From contig CAVZWU010000023.1 of the NCBI GenBank assembly GCA_963779095.1, forward strand, positions 106,915 through 170,914: 64,000 nucleotides of DNA, in the 5' to 3' direction. Every line of letters begins with the position of its first letter. Within the stretch, counting starts at the first letter, position 1. This DNA is from Roseiarcus sp963779095 (GTDB taxonomy: Bacteria > Pseudomonadota > Alphaproteobacteria > Rhizobiales > Beijerinckiaceae). The translations under genes and the position numbers were made by a program. Under the pieces are notes generated by a model. It ran no database searches, had not been told where the DNA came from, and saw only the letters and a program-made list of their open reading frames with translations. Positions 54,903 to 64,000 of this stretch are shown here, in pieces.

Positions 54903-56585
54903 ATGATGAATCGCACCACGCGTTTTTTCTTGCGCCGGCTCGCCAGTGGCAGCCTCGTCGCATCAGTCTGCGCAATCGGGTTCGCGTCAACCGTCCAAGC
55001 GACAGACTCTCGGCCCGCTCGTGCAAGTGACCGGCGCCGATCCGTTCGCTTCCTGCACTAAGGACAATGTGCACCAGCAGGAGACCACCTTCGGCAGCGT
55101 AGTTTATCCGAGCACCGCAATCGAGCCATGGGTCGCAGTCGATCCGATGGACCCGTCCCGACTGCTGGTCGGCCATCAGCAGGACCGCTGGTCGGACGGC
55201 GGCGCGCGCGGGCTCATCGGCGCCTTGTCCAACGACGGCGGCTCGACCTGGACGAACCCGATCCCGCCGAACCCGCCCGGGGTGACGGAGTGCACGGGAG
55301 GCAAGGCGGCCCGCGCCAGCGATCCCTGGATCGCCTTCGCCAATGACGGCACCGCGCTCTTCATGTCGCTCTTGCTCGATCCCGCCAAGCCGACCACGCC
55401 CTTCGGCGCGCGGAAAGAGCGGTATGGACATGAGCCGGTCGACCGATCACGGCGCAACATGGGGCGCTCCGGTGGTGCTGCTCAGCGAACAACTCGCCGC
55501 ATGTGCTGAACGACAAGAACTCGGTGACCGCCGACCCGACCGACAACGGCTTCGTCTATGCGGTGTGGGATCAATTGAGCGTCTTCCCGCCGACCCAAGC
55601 GGGCGCCGACTTGCTCGCGCAGACGAAGGCGTCACGATCGCGCGGGAGCTGTTCAATTCGAGGTCGGCGGCTCGTCGGTGTGCGCCCCTTCACAAGCCCC
55701 GTGCAAGGGCGGCGCTCCCTTCTTCAAGTTTAACTTTACCGGCCCGTCTCTCTTGTCGCTGTCGACCGACAATGGCGTCAGCTTTGGCGCGCCGACGGCG
55801 ATCTTCAGCCCGGGAACCAACGCCCAGACGATCGACAATCTCGTTCAGGTGACGCCGAACGGCAATGTCTACGACTTCTTCACCGCCATCGGCGTGACGC
55901 CTTCGGGGTTGAGCATCGAGTATGTCGTTCTCGTCGAACAAGGGGACCAACTGGAGCACGCCGGTTTTCGCGCAAGATATCTCCGTCGTCGGGGTGGTCT
56001 CCCCGGACTCGGGCCAGGCGCTGCGCGACGCCTCCATCCTCTACGCGGTCTCGGCCAATCCGAAGACCGGGGCGCTCTATCTCACCTGGCAGGACGACCG
56101 CTTCACAACGGCCACCTGCACAACTCCGACAGGGACGATCCCGATCGACGGGATCGCCTTCAGCCAGTCGCTGGACGGCGGCGTCACCTGGTCGACGCCG
56201 ATCATGGTCAATCAGACGCCGGCGAACACGACAAACCCGTGTCGCCAGCAGGCCTTCATTCCGGCGGTCGTCGCGACCGGCGACGGCAAGGCCGTCGTCG
56301 TCACTTACTATGACTTCCGCAACGATACGAACACGCCGACCGGGTTCGAGGGAACGGACTATTTCGCGGTCATATGCACAGTCCGCAAACGACTGTTCCA
56401 AGGCCACGAGCTGGGGCGACGAACAGCGGCTGACGACCGCCCCCTTCAACATCCTCGACGCGCCCGTGGCCGGGGGCCATTTTCTTGGCGACTATATGGG
56501 CTTGGCGGCGAGCGGACCGACGACGGTTTATCCGGTGTTCGGCATCGCGACGGGTCCGAACACGACGGCGGAGTTCACCCGCTAG
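54903..56585 (+). CDS. Secreted sialidase/BNR-type protein, many frameshifts
   Basis: Start ATG 54903 with GGGAGAGCAAG upstream; signal peptide MMNRTTRFFLRRLASGSLVA followed by VCAIGFASTVQA. The mature protein has repeated sialidase-like Asp-box strands: LSNDGGSTWTNP, DHGATWGAP, SFSSNKGTNWSTPVF and SQSLDGGVTWSTP, and the typical ends YLTWQDDR and HFLGDYMGLAASG. The frame changes about seven times (near 55010, 55400, 55490, 55620, 55655, 55930 and 56370); at least five are +1. Net shift is a multiple of three. Corrected length about 555 residues. Sialidase activity is not certain; the Asp-box propeller is also used by other glycan-binding proteins. Confidence 0.72.
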
Positions 56586-56975
56586 ATTTCCGGGCTGCCT
56601 TGATCGGTGTCCGGAACTTTCGACTTGAGCGAAAATGCGGGCGGTATGCAACGTCTGCGCTCTCGGGAAGCGCGCCGGTTGCTTTAGGGGCGACCCACGG
56701 CGCGCCATTGGAGGTAGTCCCACTATGGAGCGCAGTGGACCAGTAGCCTCGATCGCATCTCGCAAGTCTCGGAAATGGTCTGACTGGTAGCATGAGCTGA
56801 CGACGAAATTGGGCCGCCCGTTCCGTTGCCTCGCGGAATGGGCAGTGAGCAATTGCCGCGAGCTCTTCCATTTTCGTCGTCGCGAAGCCTGTTTCGTGCT
56901 TGCAATGGAACGGCGGCTTTGGCCCGCACTCCGGTCCTTCCCCAGGCGACTCGTGTAGGCGCGCTTTCCGCCCAA
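56586..56975. other. Region between sialidase gene and group II intron, no gene
   Basis: 390 bp. It lies downstream of the sialidase stop and on the 3' exon side of the intron. A short frame, MERRLWPALRSFPRRLV, is visible on the plus strand at 56907, but nothing supports it as a gene. Confidence 0.4.
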
Positions 56976-58929
56976 GATCGGGATAGGGGGACGCCTCGCG
57001 ACGCCACCCCTCCCACACCACCGGGCATACGGGTCCCGTACCACGGCGGTTCGACCGAGTTAGGCTTGGGCGGGCGCATAGATTCGGGGAAGACCGAGCG
57101 ACTCGAAATAGTCGTTGCGTAGGGCTTGTTGGACCGCCGGGTGTCCGGACATGCGCCAGAGCCCGGTTGGTGAACCAGCCGCGACCGCCGCTGGGAACTT
57201 TGCTACGCCGCGACGGCGTAACTCCGCGAAGCGGTTTTGCCTGGTTCGCCATTGCCGCCAAAGATACAAACGCAATCTTCGACGGATCCACGCTTCGAGG
57301 TTTGTGAGGACTTCGCGGAGTCTGGCAGAAGCCGAAGTAGCCGCGCCATCCCACGATGTATGGCTTCAGCTCTTTGATCAACTGTTGCAGACTGAACCCC
57401 CGTGTCCGGCGTGTCATGTCTCGGATCCGCTCTTTGAATTTGTCGAGAGCCTTTGGCGCGATGCGCCGCTCGCTCCCGTCATTCGAGATGCTGAACCCAA
57501 GAAACTTTCGCTCTTCCGGTCGCGCCACCGCGCTCTTCGCCTCGTTGACCTTGAGCCGCAGCTTGTTGGTCAAGAACCGGCTCACAGAGGCCATGACCCG
57601 TTCGCCGGCGCGACGGCTGCGAACATAGATGTTGCAGTCGTCGGCGTACCTGCAAAAGCGGTGACCGCGTCGGGCCAGTTCTTTGTCGAGGTCGTCAAGC
57701 ACGAGATTGCTTAGGATGGGCGAAAGCGGGCCGCCCTGCGGCGTGCCCTCATCCACCGGACGGACCAAACCGTCTTCCATCACCCCGGCGTTGAGAAACG
57801 CCCGGATGAGTTTGAGCACACGCTTATCGGACACTCGCGCGGCGACGCGCGCCATCAGGCTGTCGTGATTGACTCGGTCGAAAAACTTTTCGAGATCGAG
57901 ATCGACCACGACGTTGTAGCCGTCGGCGATGTAACGTTGCGCCTGAGCCACTGCCTGATGGGCGGAGCGCCCCGGTCGAAAGCCGTAACTGTGCTCGGAA
58001 AACGTCGGGTCCCACCGCTCTTGGAGAACTTGCAGCATAGCCTGCTAAATCAGTCTGTCGACGACGCAAGGCACGCCGAGCTTTCTGATCCCGCCGTCCG
58101 GCTTCGGGATTTCGACCCGTTTGACCGGCTGCGGCTGATAGGTTCCCTCAAGCAATTGAGCCCGAATGTTTGGCCAGTGCTCACGCAGGTAATCCTTGGC
58201 GGCGTCGATGGTCATTCCATCGACGCCAGGACTGCCCTTGTTGCTTCGAACGCGCTTCCACGCTCTTTCGAGATTCCCTCGATCACACACCTCCTCCATT
58301 AGTTGTTCCGCCAAGGCCGGACTTTCGGGTGCTGGCTTCGCCATCAACGGTTCGGCATCCTCGGCCTCGGCGTCCAGGGCTTCACCCCGACCCTCCGCCA
58401 CCAAGGTCTGAGACAATTGCTCGCCCAGAGTTTTCTGCCGCGTTCCGCTCATGAGTCGTCAGTCCTAATCGCCACTCTCAATCGTTCGGGCCTTCGGCCC
58501 TCGTTCCCGGCTCGGCCTATCTGTTTCTCCGCCTTTCGGCTTTGGAGTGCCTCACTAGCCTTGCCGACTGCTTGGCCTAATATGCCCTCTGCTGACTTCT
58601 GCATCCGCGGTCAGGACGCCTTGCGACGCCCTCAGTTCCGAAGTCGGAACGCGGAGCAGACCTCCCGGGGTAAGTTCAGTCGCCTTCCGTGCGCAGTTGC
58701 CGAATTCTACGCTTCGCGTCCTTGATGAATATGGACTTCGCGACTAGTCGCCCGCTCGTCCGACGCTCGCGCCTCATATCCGGTTCTTGTCCATCAACTC
58801 GCACATTTGCTCCGCGCTTCCTTCAGACCCCGCCTCGCGGCGATAGCCCTTGCGCATCGCTAACCCTTCACCTCCATCAGGTTGGGTAGAGGACTTTCAC
58901 CTCCAAGCTACCGAACATGCCCGGCACAC
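56976..58929 (-). mobile_element. Group II intron with RT-maturase gene
   Basis: Minus-strand element of about 1.95 kb. The proposed 5' end is GTGTGCCGGGCATG (complement of 58916-58929), fitting the GUGYG intron start. Domain V is seen downstream of the RT gene: GAACCGCCGTGGTACGGGAC, then CCGTATGCCCGGTGGTGTGG (complement of 56999-57050, roughly). The 3' end would be ...CCCTATCCCGAT at 56976. Boundaries are from sequence pattern only and may be off by some bases. Confidence 0.7.
57060..58452 (-). CDS. ltrA: Group II intron reverse transcriptase/maturase with internal amber stop and one frameshift
   Basis: Parts: NKGSPGVDGMTIDAAKDYL, IPKPDGGIRKLGVPCVVDRL, EHSYGFRPGRSAHQAV, VVVDLDLEKFFDRVNHD, GTPQGGPLSPILSNLVLDDL, and the active-site FCRYADDCNIYV. 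After PCVVDRLI a TAG (complement of 58044-58042) stands where QQAMLQV relatives have CAG, so a single C-to-T change made an amber stop in frame. A +1 shift at about 57309-57313 precedes the maturase end (RRLRLYLWRQWRTRQNRF). About 463 codons in total. As read, no full RT is made, so the intron would need help in trans. Confidence 0.87.
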
Positions 58930-59057
58930 AACGAAACCGCTCGCGCGGTAGGGGCGGCGAGGGACGGCGGATGGACTGAAGGGCTAAGGAGGAACGCGAA
59001 GGCGCGGCTCTGTCTCAAGATCGTGGGGTTCAACCCCATGCGAGACAGGAGCTTTCG

Positions 59058-59810
59058 ATGTCCGACAAGCCCATCAGCCCGCTGCGTCAGCGCATGATCG
59101 ACGACATGACGGCGCGCCGGTTCAGCGAAGACACCCAGAGGGACTACGTTCGCAACGTGAGGAACTTCGCGGCCTTCCTCGGCCGATCGCCGGATACGGC
59201 GACGAGCGAGGACCTTCGCCGCTTTCAGCTGCATATGGCGCAGCAGCAGATCAGCCCCGGGTCGATCAACGCCGCCATCGCCGCGCTGCGGTTCTTCTTC
59301 ACCGTGACGCTCGAACGGCCCGACCTCGTTCGTCCTCTGAGGATCGTGACCGAGCCGCGCAGGGCGCCGGTCGTGCTGAGCCAGGAGGAGGTGGCGCGCC
59401 TCCTCGAAGCCGCGCCGGGCCTCAAGTACAAGGCCGCGCTCAGCGTCGCCTACGGCGCGGGCCTGCGGGTGTCCGAAGTCGCGAACCTGAAGGTGTCCGA
59501 CATCGACAGCCAGCGCATGACGCTCAGGGTCGAGCAGGGCAAGGGGCAGCGGGATCGCTATGTGATGCTCTCGCCGCAACTGCTCGAACTGTTGCGCGAA
59601 TGGTGGCAGGCGGCGCGGCCTCAGGTCTGGCTGTTTCCCGGCCAGAACCCGATCAACCCGATGACCGCCCGTCAGCTCAACCGCGCCGTCACCGCTGCAA
59701 AGACCTGGCCGGAATCTCCAAGCGCGTATCGCCGCACACCTTGCGGCACAGCTTCGCTACGCATCTCCTCGAACAGGGCGTCGACATCCGCGTGATCCAG
59801 GTGTTGCTCG
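59058..59810 (+). pseudogene. Tyrosine recombinase (integrase), N-terminal part, interrupted
   Basis: N-terminal SAM-like domain RMIDDMTARRFSEDTQRDYV, then RNVRNFAAFLG, and the catalytic core: YGAGLRVSEVANLKVSDID with the first arginine, and VSPHTLRHSFATHLLEQGVD with HxxR. One base is missing at about 59700-59706 (AAGAC for AAGGAC), shifting the frame before ISKRVSPHTL. After IQVLL the sequence runs into an inserted element; the missing end, GHAKLETTALYTRVA with the catalytic tyrosine, is found at 62380-62506. ATG 59058 behind CAGGAG. This integrase type is paired with IS91-type transposases. Confidence 0.87.
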
Positions 59811-59858
59811 AAATGGCTACATAGTGCCCACGAACAGTCGGCTGATGCGCGCATCAGC

Positions 59859-60272
59859 TACCGGTTCCATCCGCGCTTCGGCGAAGTGGTGCAGATCCGG
59901 CGACGGCTCGAAAGCGGCGGCGTCGAGTTCGTCGTCGTTCTTCAACCGGACGGCTCGTTCGCCTGCTTGCCGGCATGGATGACGGAAACGGTGGCGTCGC
60001 GTTTCACGATCAGCGACCAGCCGCATTTTCCACTCCACATCTTGCGCTCGATGCGCATGGAGGTCGATGCGCTCCTAGGCTTTCTCCTGCCCGAATCAAA
60101 ACCGGAGGGAGCCCAAAATGGCGCGCAAATCCGAACATCGCCAACATCGCCAACGAAGCCTGTTCGACGAGGAGACGCCGCTCGTGAAGCCATGCCCGGC
60201 TCGCATGGTCGAACTCGCGGGCGTCGTGGAAGCTCTGCTCCGCGAGATCGCGGCAACGCTGGTCCAACGTAA
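59859..60272 (+). CDS. DUF5372-like protein of the recombinase element (start unclear)
   Basis: YRFHPRFGEVVQIRRRLESG, then FVVVLQPDGSFACLPAWMTE, resembles the small DUF5372 proteins found beside recombinases. No ATG or GTG precedes YRFHPRFGEV in frame, so the start is unclear or broken; a GTG at 59886 would remove the family N-terminus. The frame runs on to 60272 and overlaps the next gene, which suggests the true stop was lost. Role unknown, perhaps regulation of the recombinase. Confidence 0.5.
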   Translation, partial: YRFHPRFGEVVQIRRRLESGGVEFVVVLQPDGSFACLPAWMTETVASRFTISDQPHFPLHILRSMRMEVDALLGFLLPESKPEGAQNGAQIRTSPTSPTKPVRRGDAAREAMPGSHGRTRGRRGSSAPRDRGNAGPT

Positions 60273-60294
60273 GAAACGGGGCGATCATCCATGA
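60118..60294 (+). CDS. 58-residue protein upstream of the recombinase
   Basis: MARKSEHRQHRQRSLFDEET, then KPCPARMVELAGVVEALLRE, and a Lys/Arg-rich end. GGAGGGA lies upstream. Its stop TGA overlaps the ATG of the recombinase (ATGA), a sign of translational coupling. No known fold. It could be a directionality or accessory factor. Confidence 0.65.
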   Translation: MARKSEHRQHRQRSLFDEETPLVKPCPARMVELAGVVEALLREIAATLVQRKKRGDHP

Positions 60295-62348
60295 GCAAGA
60301 TCACAGCCGAGCATCTGCAACGCATCGCTTGCGTTTATATCCGTCAATCAACCCCCGATCAGCTCGTGCACAACCTCGAGAGCCAGCGCCGGCAATACGG
60401 GCTTGCCGATCGCGCCAGGCAGCTTGGCTGGACGACTGTCGAAATCATCGACGACGATCTCGGACGATCGGGCGGAGGCGTCGTCCGTCCTGGCTTCGAG
60501 CGGTTGTTGACCGCAATCTGTGACCGTCGCGTCGGTGTGGTGCTTGCCATCGAGGCTTCGCGCCTCGCCCGCAACGGCCGCGACTGGCACACGCTGATAG
60601 AGTTCTGTGGATTGGTCGGCACGATCCTCGTCGACGAGGACGGAATCTACGATCCTCGCCATCCCAACGATCGATTGTTGCTGGGTATGAAAGGCACGAT
60701 GAGCGAACTCGAATTGTCGCTGTTCCGCCAGCGCTCGCAGGAGGCGTTGCGCCAGATGGCGCGTCGCGGCGATCTGGTTCTCGGCGTGGCCGCGGGCTAT
60801 GTGAAAGTTGGGCGCGGCCGGATCGAAAAAGATCCGGACCAGCGCGTCCAACAGGCCATTCAACTCGTCTTCACGAAATTCGCCGAGTTCCAGAGCGCGC
60901 GGCAGGTGCACGTCTGGACCAGAGACAAAGGGATCGAATTGCCCGCCAAATCGCGGCGGGGCGAGGCGCACGGCGTCGTGTGGCGCTTGCCGCCCTACAA
61001 CATCGTGCACAACATCCTGACCAATCCGATTTATGCCGGCGCCTATGCATTCGGGCGCACGACGAGCCGGATCAGTGTGGTGGAAGGTCGCAAGCGCGTT
61101 CGTCGTGGCGTGCGCCGGCCGATCGATGAATGGGACGTCCTGATCAAGGACCATCACTCCGCCTACATCAGCTGGGGCGAGTTCGAACGCAACATCAAGG
61201 CGATCGCCAACAACGCGACCGGCATGAGCAGCGCGCTCGCTCGCGGGGCGGCCCGTGAAGGCGAGCTGTTGCTGCCCGGGCTTCTGCGCTGCGGCCACTG
61301 CGGGCGCAAACTCCATGTGCACTACGGCGGCAAGCTCGGTCGCTACAACTGCTATGGCGCGCGCATGAACCACGGCGCCAAGCGATGCATCTCGGTGAGC
61401 GGTTTGAGCATCGACGCGGCGATCGCCCGGGAGGTGCTGCGCGTCCTGAGACCGCTCGGTTTGGAAGCGGCGGTCAAGGCGATCGAAGCCCGGACAAGCG
61501 AGACCACGGCGGCTGAGCGGCAACTGGAACTCTCCCTGCAGCAGGCCCGCTATGAGGCCGCTCATGCCCGTCGACAGTACGATGCTGTCGATCCGGCCAA
61601 CCGGCTCGTCGCCGGCGAGCTGGAGCGCCGGTGGAATGAGGCTTTGCAAGCCATTGCTCGGATCGAGGGCGACATCGCGGCCATGATCGCGCGGCGTCCG
61701 CCCCCGCTTGGCGAGCCGGAGCGGCAGCAGCTCCTTGCGCTCGGCGCCGATCTCGAACGCGCCTGGTCGCATCCCGCCGCCACGCCAGCGACCCGCAAAC
61801 GGATTCTCCGCACTGCGATTTCGGAGGTCATCGTGCGGCGCGACGGCGCGATCCTACATGCCGTCCTGCACTGGCAAGGCGGCGATCATACTGAACTGCA
61901 GATGAAGCAGCGGCTGAATGCAGCCGGTCGGCACAATCCACGCGTTCCGGACGATACGATCGCGCTCACGCGTGAGCTGGCCCGACTGATGCCGGATCGC
62001 CAGATTGCGCGCCTGCTCAATCGCGTCGGCGTCGCGACCGGATACGGCAACGCCTGGACGCAGGGGCGCGTGTGCGGCTTCCGCAATCACCATGAGATCG
62101 CCGGCTACCGCAACGGCGAATGGGCCGAGCGTGGCGAGATCACGCTCGAGGCCGCAGCGAAAATGGTCGGGGTATGCAATATGACGGCGCTGCGCATGCT
62201 TCGCCGTGGCGAAATCAAGGGCCGGCAGGTCTGCCCAGGCGCTCCCTGGGCAATCAGGACAGCAGACCTGGTCGGATTGACCGGGCGCAAGCGATCAGAC
62301 CGTCCGCTAACACCAAATCCCCACCAGCGGGCCTTTGATTTTCAATGA
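60291..62348 (+). CDS. Large serine recombinase
   Basis: 685 residues. The catalytic domain begins ACVYIRQSTPDQLVHNLESQ (Ser nucleophile in RQS) and continues with VEIIDDDLGRSG, IEASRLARNGRDWHTLIEFC (the conserved SRLARN arginines), and LLLGMKGTMSELELSLFRQR. The recombinase domain follows (NIVHNILTNPIYAGAYAFGR), then the zinc ribbon LLRCGHCGRKLHVHYGG, and a coiled-coil region with KAIEARTSETTAAERQLE. A last HTH-like part (ITLEAAAKMVGVCNMTALRM) is an unusual addition. Intact. It probably inserted, and could excise, this element. Confidence 0.92.
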   Translation: MSKITAEHLQRIACVYIRQSTPDQLVHNLESQRRQYGLADRARQLGWTTVEIIDDDLGRSGGGVVRPGFERLLTAICDRRVGVVLAIEASRLARNGRDWHTLIEFCGLVGTILVDEDGIYDPRHPNDRLLLGMKGTMSELELSLFRQRSQEALRQMARRGDLVLGVAAGYVKVGRGRIEKDPDQRVQQAIQLVFTKFAEFQSARQVHVWTRDKGIELPAKSRRGEAHGVVWRLPPYNIVHNILTNPIYAGAYAFGRTTSRISVVEGRKRVRRGVRRPIDEWDVLIKDHHSAYISWGEFERNIKAIANNATGMSSALARGAAREGELLLPGLLRCGHCGRKLHVHYGGKLGRYNCYGARMNHGAKRCISVSGLSIDAAIAREVLRVLRPLGLEAAVKAIEARTSETTAAERQLELSLQQARYEAAHARRQYDAVDPANRLVAGELERRWNEALQAIARIEGDIAAMIARRPPPLGEPERQQLLALGADLERAWSHPAATPATRKRILRTAISEVIVRRDGAILHAVLHWQGGDHTELQMKQRLNAAGRHNPRVPDDTIALTRELARLMPDRQIARLLNRVGVATGYGNAWTQGRVCGFRNHHEIAGYRNGEWAERGEITLEAAAKMVGVCNMTALRMLRRGEIKGRQVCPGAPWAIRTADLVGLTGRKRSDRPLTPNPHQRAFDFQ

Positions 62349-62379
62349 GTTCACAGAAGGTGCATTATGACGCGTGTCC

Positions 62380-62506
62380 GCTCGGGCACGCCAAGTTGGA
62401 GACGACGGCGCTCTACACCCGCGTCGCCGTCAACACGGTCCGCGACATCAAGAGCCCGCTGGAACGGCTGGGCGTCAACCTGGCGAAGCGAACGCCGCCC
62501 GCCTGA
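62380..62506 (+). pseudogene. Tyrosine recombinase, C-terminal part (separated by insertion)
   Basis: Continues the frame of the integrase at 59058 once the element is removed: GHAKLETTALYTRVAVNTVR with the catalytic tyrosine in ALYTR, then DIKSPLERLGVNLAKRTPPA and TGA at 62504. This part alone cannot be active. Confidence 0.85.
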
Positions 62507-62516
62507 CCAAGGCCGC

Positions 62517-63723
62517 ATGGCGCGGCCTCGCCTGGAGGTCGCCGACGTCTTTCGCGCCCATGGGGCGGCGTGGCGCAAGGCCAACGCCGGTCACGTGAGC
62601 CTCGCCCAGTTGAAGGTGATGTCGGCGATCGAGACTTGCCGGACCTCCGCGCTCGGCGGACATGTCGAGCGCTGCGAGGACTGCGCGCACGAACGCGTCG
62701 CCTACAACTCCTGCCGCAACCGGCACTGCCCGAAGTGTCAGGGCGCCGCGGCGCGGCAATGGCTCGCCGAACGCGAGGCGGAGCTTCTGCCGGTTCCCTA
62801 CTATCACGTCGTCTTCACCCTTCCGGCTGCGATCGGCGTGATCGCGTTCCAGAACAAGGCCGCCGTCTACGACCTCCTGTTCAGGACCGCCGCCGAGACG
62901 CTAACCACCATCGCCGCCGACCCCAAGCATCTCGGCGCGCGCGTCGGCCTGACCGCCGTACTGCACACCTGGGGCTCGGCGCTGACCCACCATCCGCATG
63001 TCCACGTCATCGTTCCCGGCGGCGGCCTGTCGCCGGACGGGTCGCGCTGGATCGCCTGCAAGCCCGGCTTCTTCCTGCCCGTGCGCGTGCTCTCGCGCCT
63101 GTTCCGCCGCCTCTTCCTCGAAGGGCTTGCCGCGCTCAATCGGCCGGCCGCCTGGCCTTCTTCGGCGATCTCGCGCCCCTTGCCGACCAGCGCGCCTTCG
63201 ACGCCGCGCTCGCGCCGTTGCGCCGCTCCGAATGGGTGGTCTACGCCAAGAGGCCGTTCGCCGGACCGAAGGCCGTCCTCGCCTATCTCGCGCGCTACAC
63301 CCACCGCGTCGCCATCTCCAACTCCCGGCTGATCACGCTCGACGAGACCGGCGTCACCTTCAAATGGAAGGACTATCGGATCAAAGGCCGCGACCGGTTC
63401 AAGACCATGACGCTCGACGCCGCCGAGTTCATCCGCCGCTTTCTCCTGCACGTGCTGCCAAGCGGCTTCCACCGCATCCGCCACTACGGCCTGTTCGCCG
63501 GCACGTGTCGGCGCGCAACATCGAGCGCGTCCGCCAAGCGCTCGCCGCGTCGGAAGGCGCCCCCCAGCGTTCGCGCGCCGAGGCTGGAGGTGAGGCTGAA
63601 GACGTTGCGCCTGCGCGCCGCTGCCCGTGTTGCGGCGGCCGGATGATCATCGTCGAGACGTTCGAAGGCCCGCGCCCTGCGCGATCGCCATCCCCAAGTC
63701 GGATCAGGATCGACACCTCATGA
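62517..63723 (+). pseudogene. IS91-family Y1/Y2 transposase, two -1 shifts
   Basis: N-terminal zinc-binding domain: GHVERCEDCAHERVAYNSCR, then NRHCPKCQG. The HUH motif is HHPHVHVIVPGGG, and the Tyr region includes VLAYLARYTHRVAISNSRL. The end carries a further CPCCGG cysteine pair. The frame changes near 63140-63152 (before AGRLAFFGDLAPL) and near 63503-63508 (before SARNIERVRQ), each as one missing base. Corrected about 402 residues. It follows the integrase by 10 bp, the typical two-gene arrangement of one IS91 branch. Rolling-circle-like transposition is its known mode. Confidence 0.85.
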
Positions 63724-64000
63724 CCGTCGCCCCGCATCCAATAGCGCAGAGCCGATCGCTTTCCCTTCCAGCCGCGCGCCGGACCAGGACGGTAATGTCC
63801 TCACAAGCCTCGGCAGAGTCTCTTCGCGCGTCTACTCGCGCTCAGGCCGCGCATCTGCACGATCGAACAAGCTCGCCATCGTCCTTCCGATCGACGCAAT
63901 CTTCGCTCCGCGGCTTCAGGACCGACCCCGGCGCTCCGTCCGCGACCCGCAAATCCCCATAGGTCGCGCCCTCTAGAGCCCTTCCTCCCCGCGGTTTCCT
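63724..64000. other. Tail of the IS91-type element, no gene
   Basis: 277 bp to the window edge. A plus-strand frame (63627-63962) overlaps the transposase end in another register and has no known product. The right end of the element cannot be fixed from this window. Confidence 0.4.

Larger units (their letters stand above)
59811..62384 (+). mobile_element. Serine-recombinase mobile element inserted in the integrase gene
   Basis: 2574 bp. GCTCG occurs at both joints (59806-59810 and 62380-62384); cutting out one copy rejoins GTGTTGCTCG to GGCACGCCAAG and restores LLGHAKLETT. Near the ends, CATAGTGCCC (59820) and CATAATGCACC (complement of 62361-62371) form a possible subterminal inverted repeat. 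It carries three genes: a DUF5372-like frame, a 58-residue protein and the 685-residue recombinase. Confidence 0.85.

Overview
The window looks like a chromosome segment of a high-GC alphaproteobacterium, most likely a Hyphomicrobiales/Rhizobiales member of the Beijerinckiaceae-Methylocystaceae type. I infer this from the GC-rich codon use, a LigD with the PE-LIG-POL domain order, two Ku genes, DUF3309 and DUF763 proteins, and EcfG-type (GGAAC-N16/17-CGTT) stress promoters. No rRNA, intact tRNA or CRISPR array is visible.

Layout. 1-9.7 kb: the start of guaC (GMP reductase), a glutathione S-transferase, an SDR, a membrane-anchored trehalose-6-phosphate synthase, a small monooxygenase, guaB (IMP dehydrogenase), and a LysR regulator divergent from a TDT-family transporter. 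9.9-13.8 kb: an acyl-CoA dehydrogenase, small unknown proteins and an RsmB/NOP-type RNA methyltransferase. 14-21.8 kb: three MITE-like units and an IS630 joined end to end at single TA dinucleotides, a class III adenylate cyclase with TPRs, a small HTH gene, and two nearly identical tandem IS66 copies. 22-28.5 kb: a leftward sugar operon (SDR, AraF-like binding protein, ABC ATPase, permease, galactonate-dehydratase-like enzyme, FadR-type repressor). 29-33.9 kb: DUF763, an orphan response regulator, an IS1595 with a clear 8-bp target duplication, and a small exported protein. 34.1-36.4 kb: two different IS630 elements sharing one TA. 36.5-44.5 kb: a membrane protein, patatin, a GntP permease, an MBL-fold hydrolase, a His/Gly-rich exported protein, a membrane metallophosphoesterase and an AI-2E-family protein. 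45-52 kb: a DNA-repair and stress cluster (ku1, ligD, ku2, a second AI-2E protein, DUF883-like, DUF3309, YjbQ) with several EcfG-like promoters. 52.7-56.6 kb: an RlpA-like lipoprotein and a secreted sialidase-like protein. 57-64 kb: a nested mobile region with a group II intron, a tyrosine integrase plus IS91-type transposase pair, and a serine-recombinase element inserted inside the integrase gene.

Genes that work together: the ABC transporter and sugar enzymes of 22-28.5 kb form one uptake and oxidation operon under a local GntR repressor. Ku1, Ku2 and LigD form a non-homologous end-joining module, and at least ku1 appears tied to the general stress response. GuaB and GuaC act in opposite directions at the IMP/GMP node.

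Data caution: many otherwise conserved genes are broken by single extra bases. guaB alone has five, ligD three, lysR two, AI-2E two. Removing one base at each site gives full-length frames whose lengths divide exactly by three. The bias to +1 insertions, including in the normally essential guaB, points to insertion-type sequencing error more than to gene decay. I annotate these genes over their full span and state where the shifts fall.
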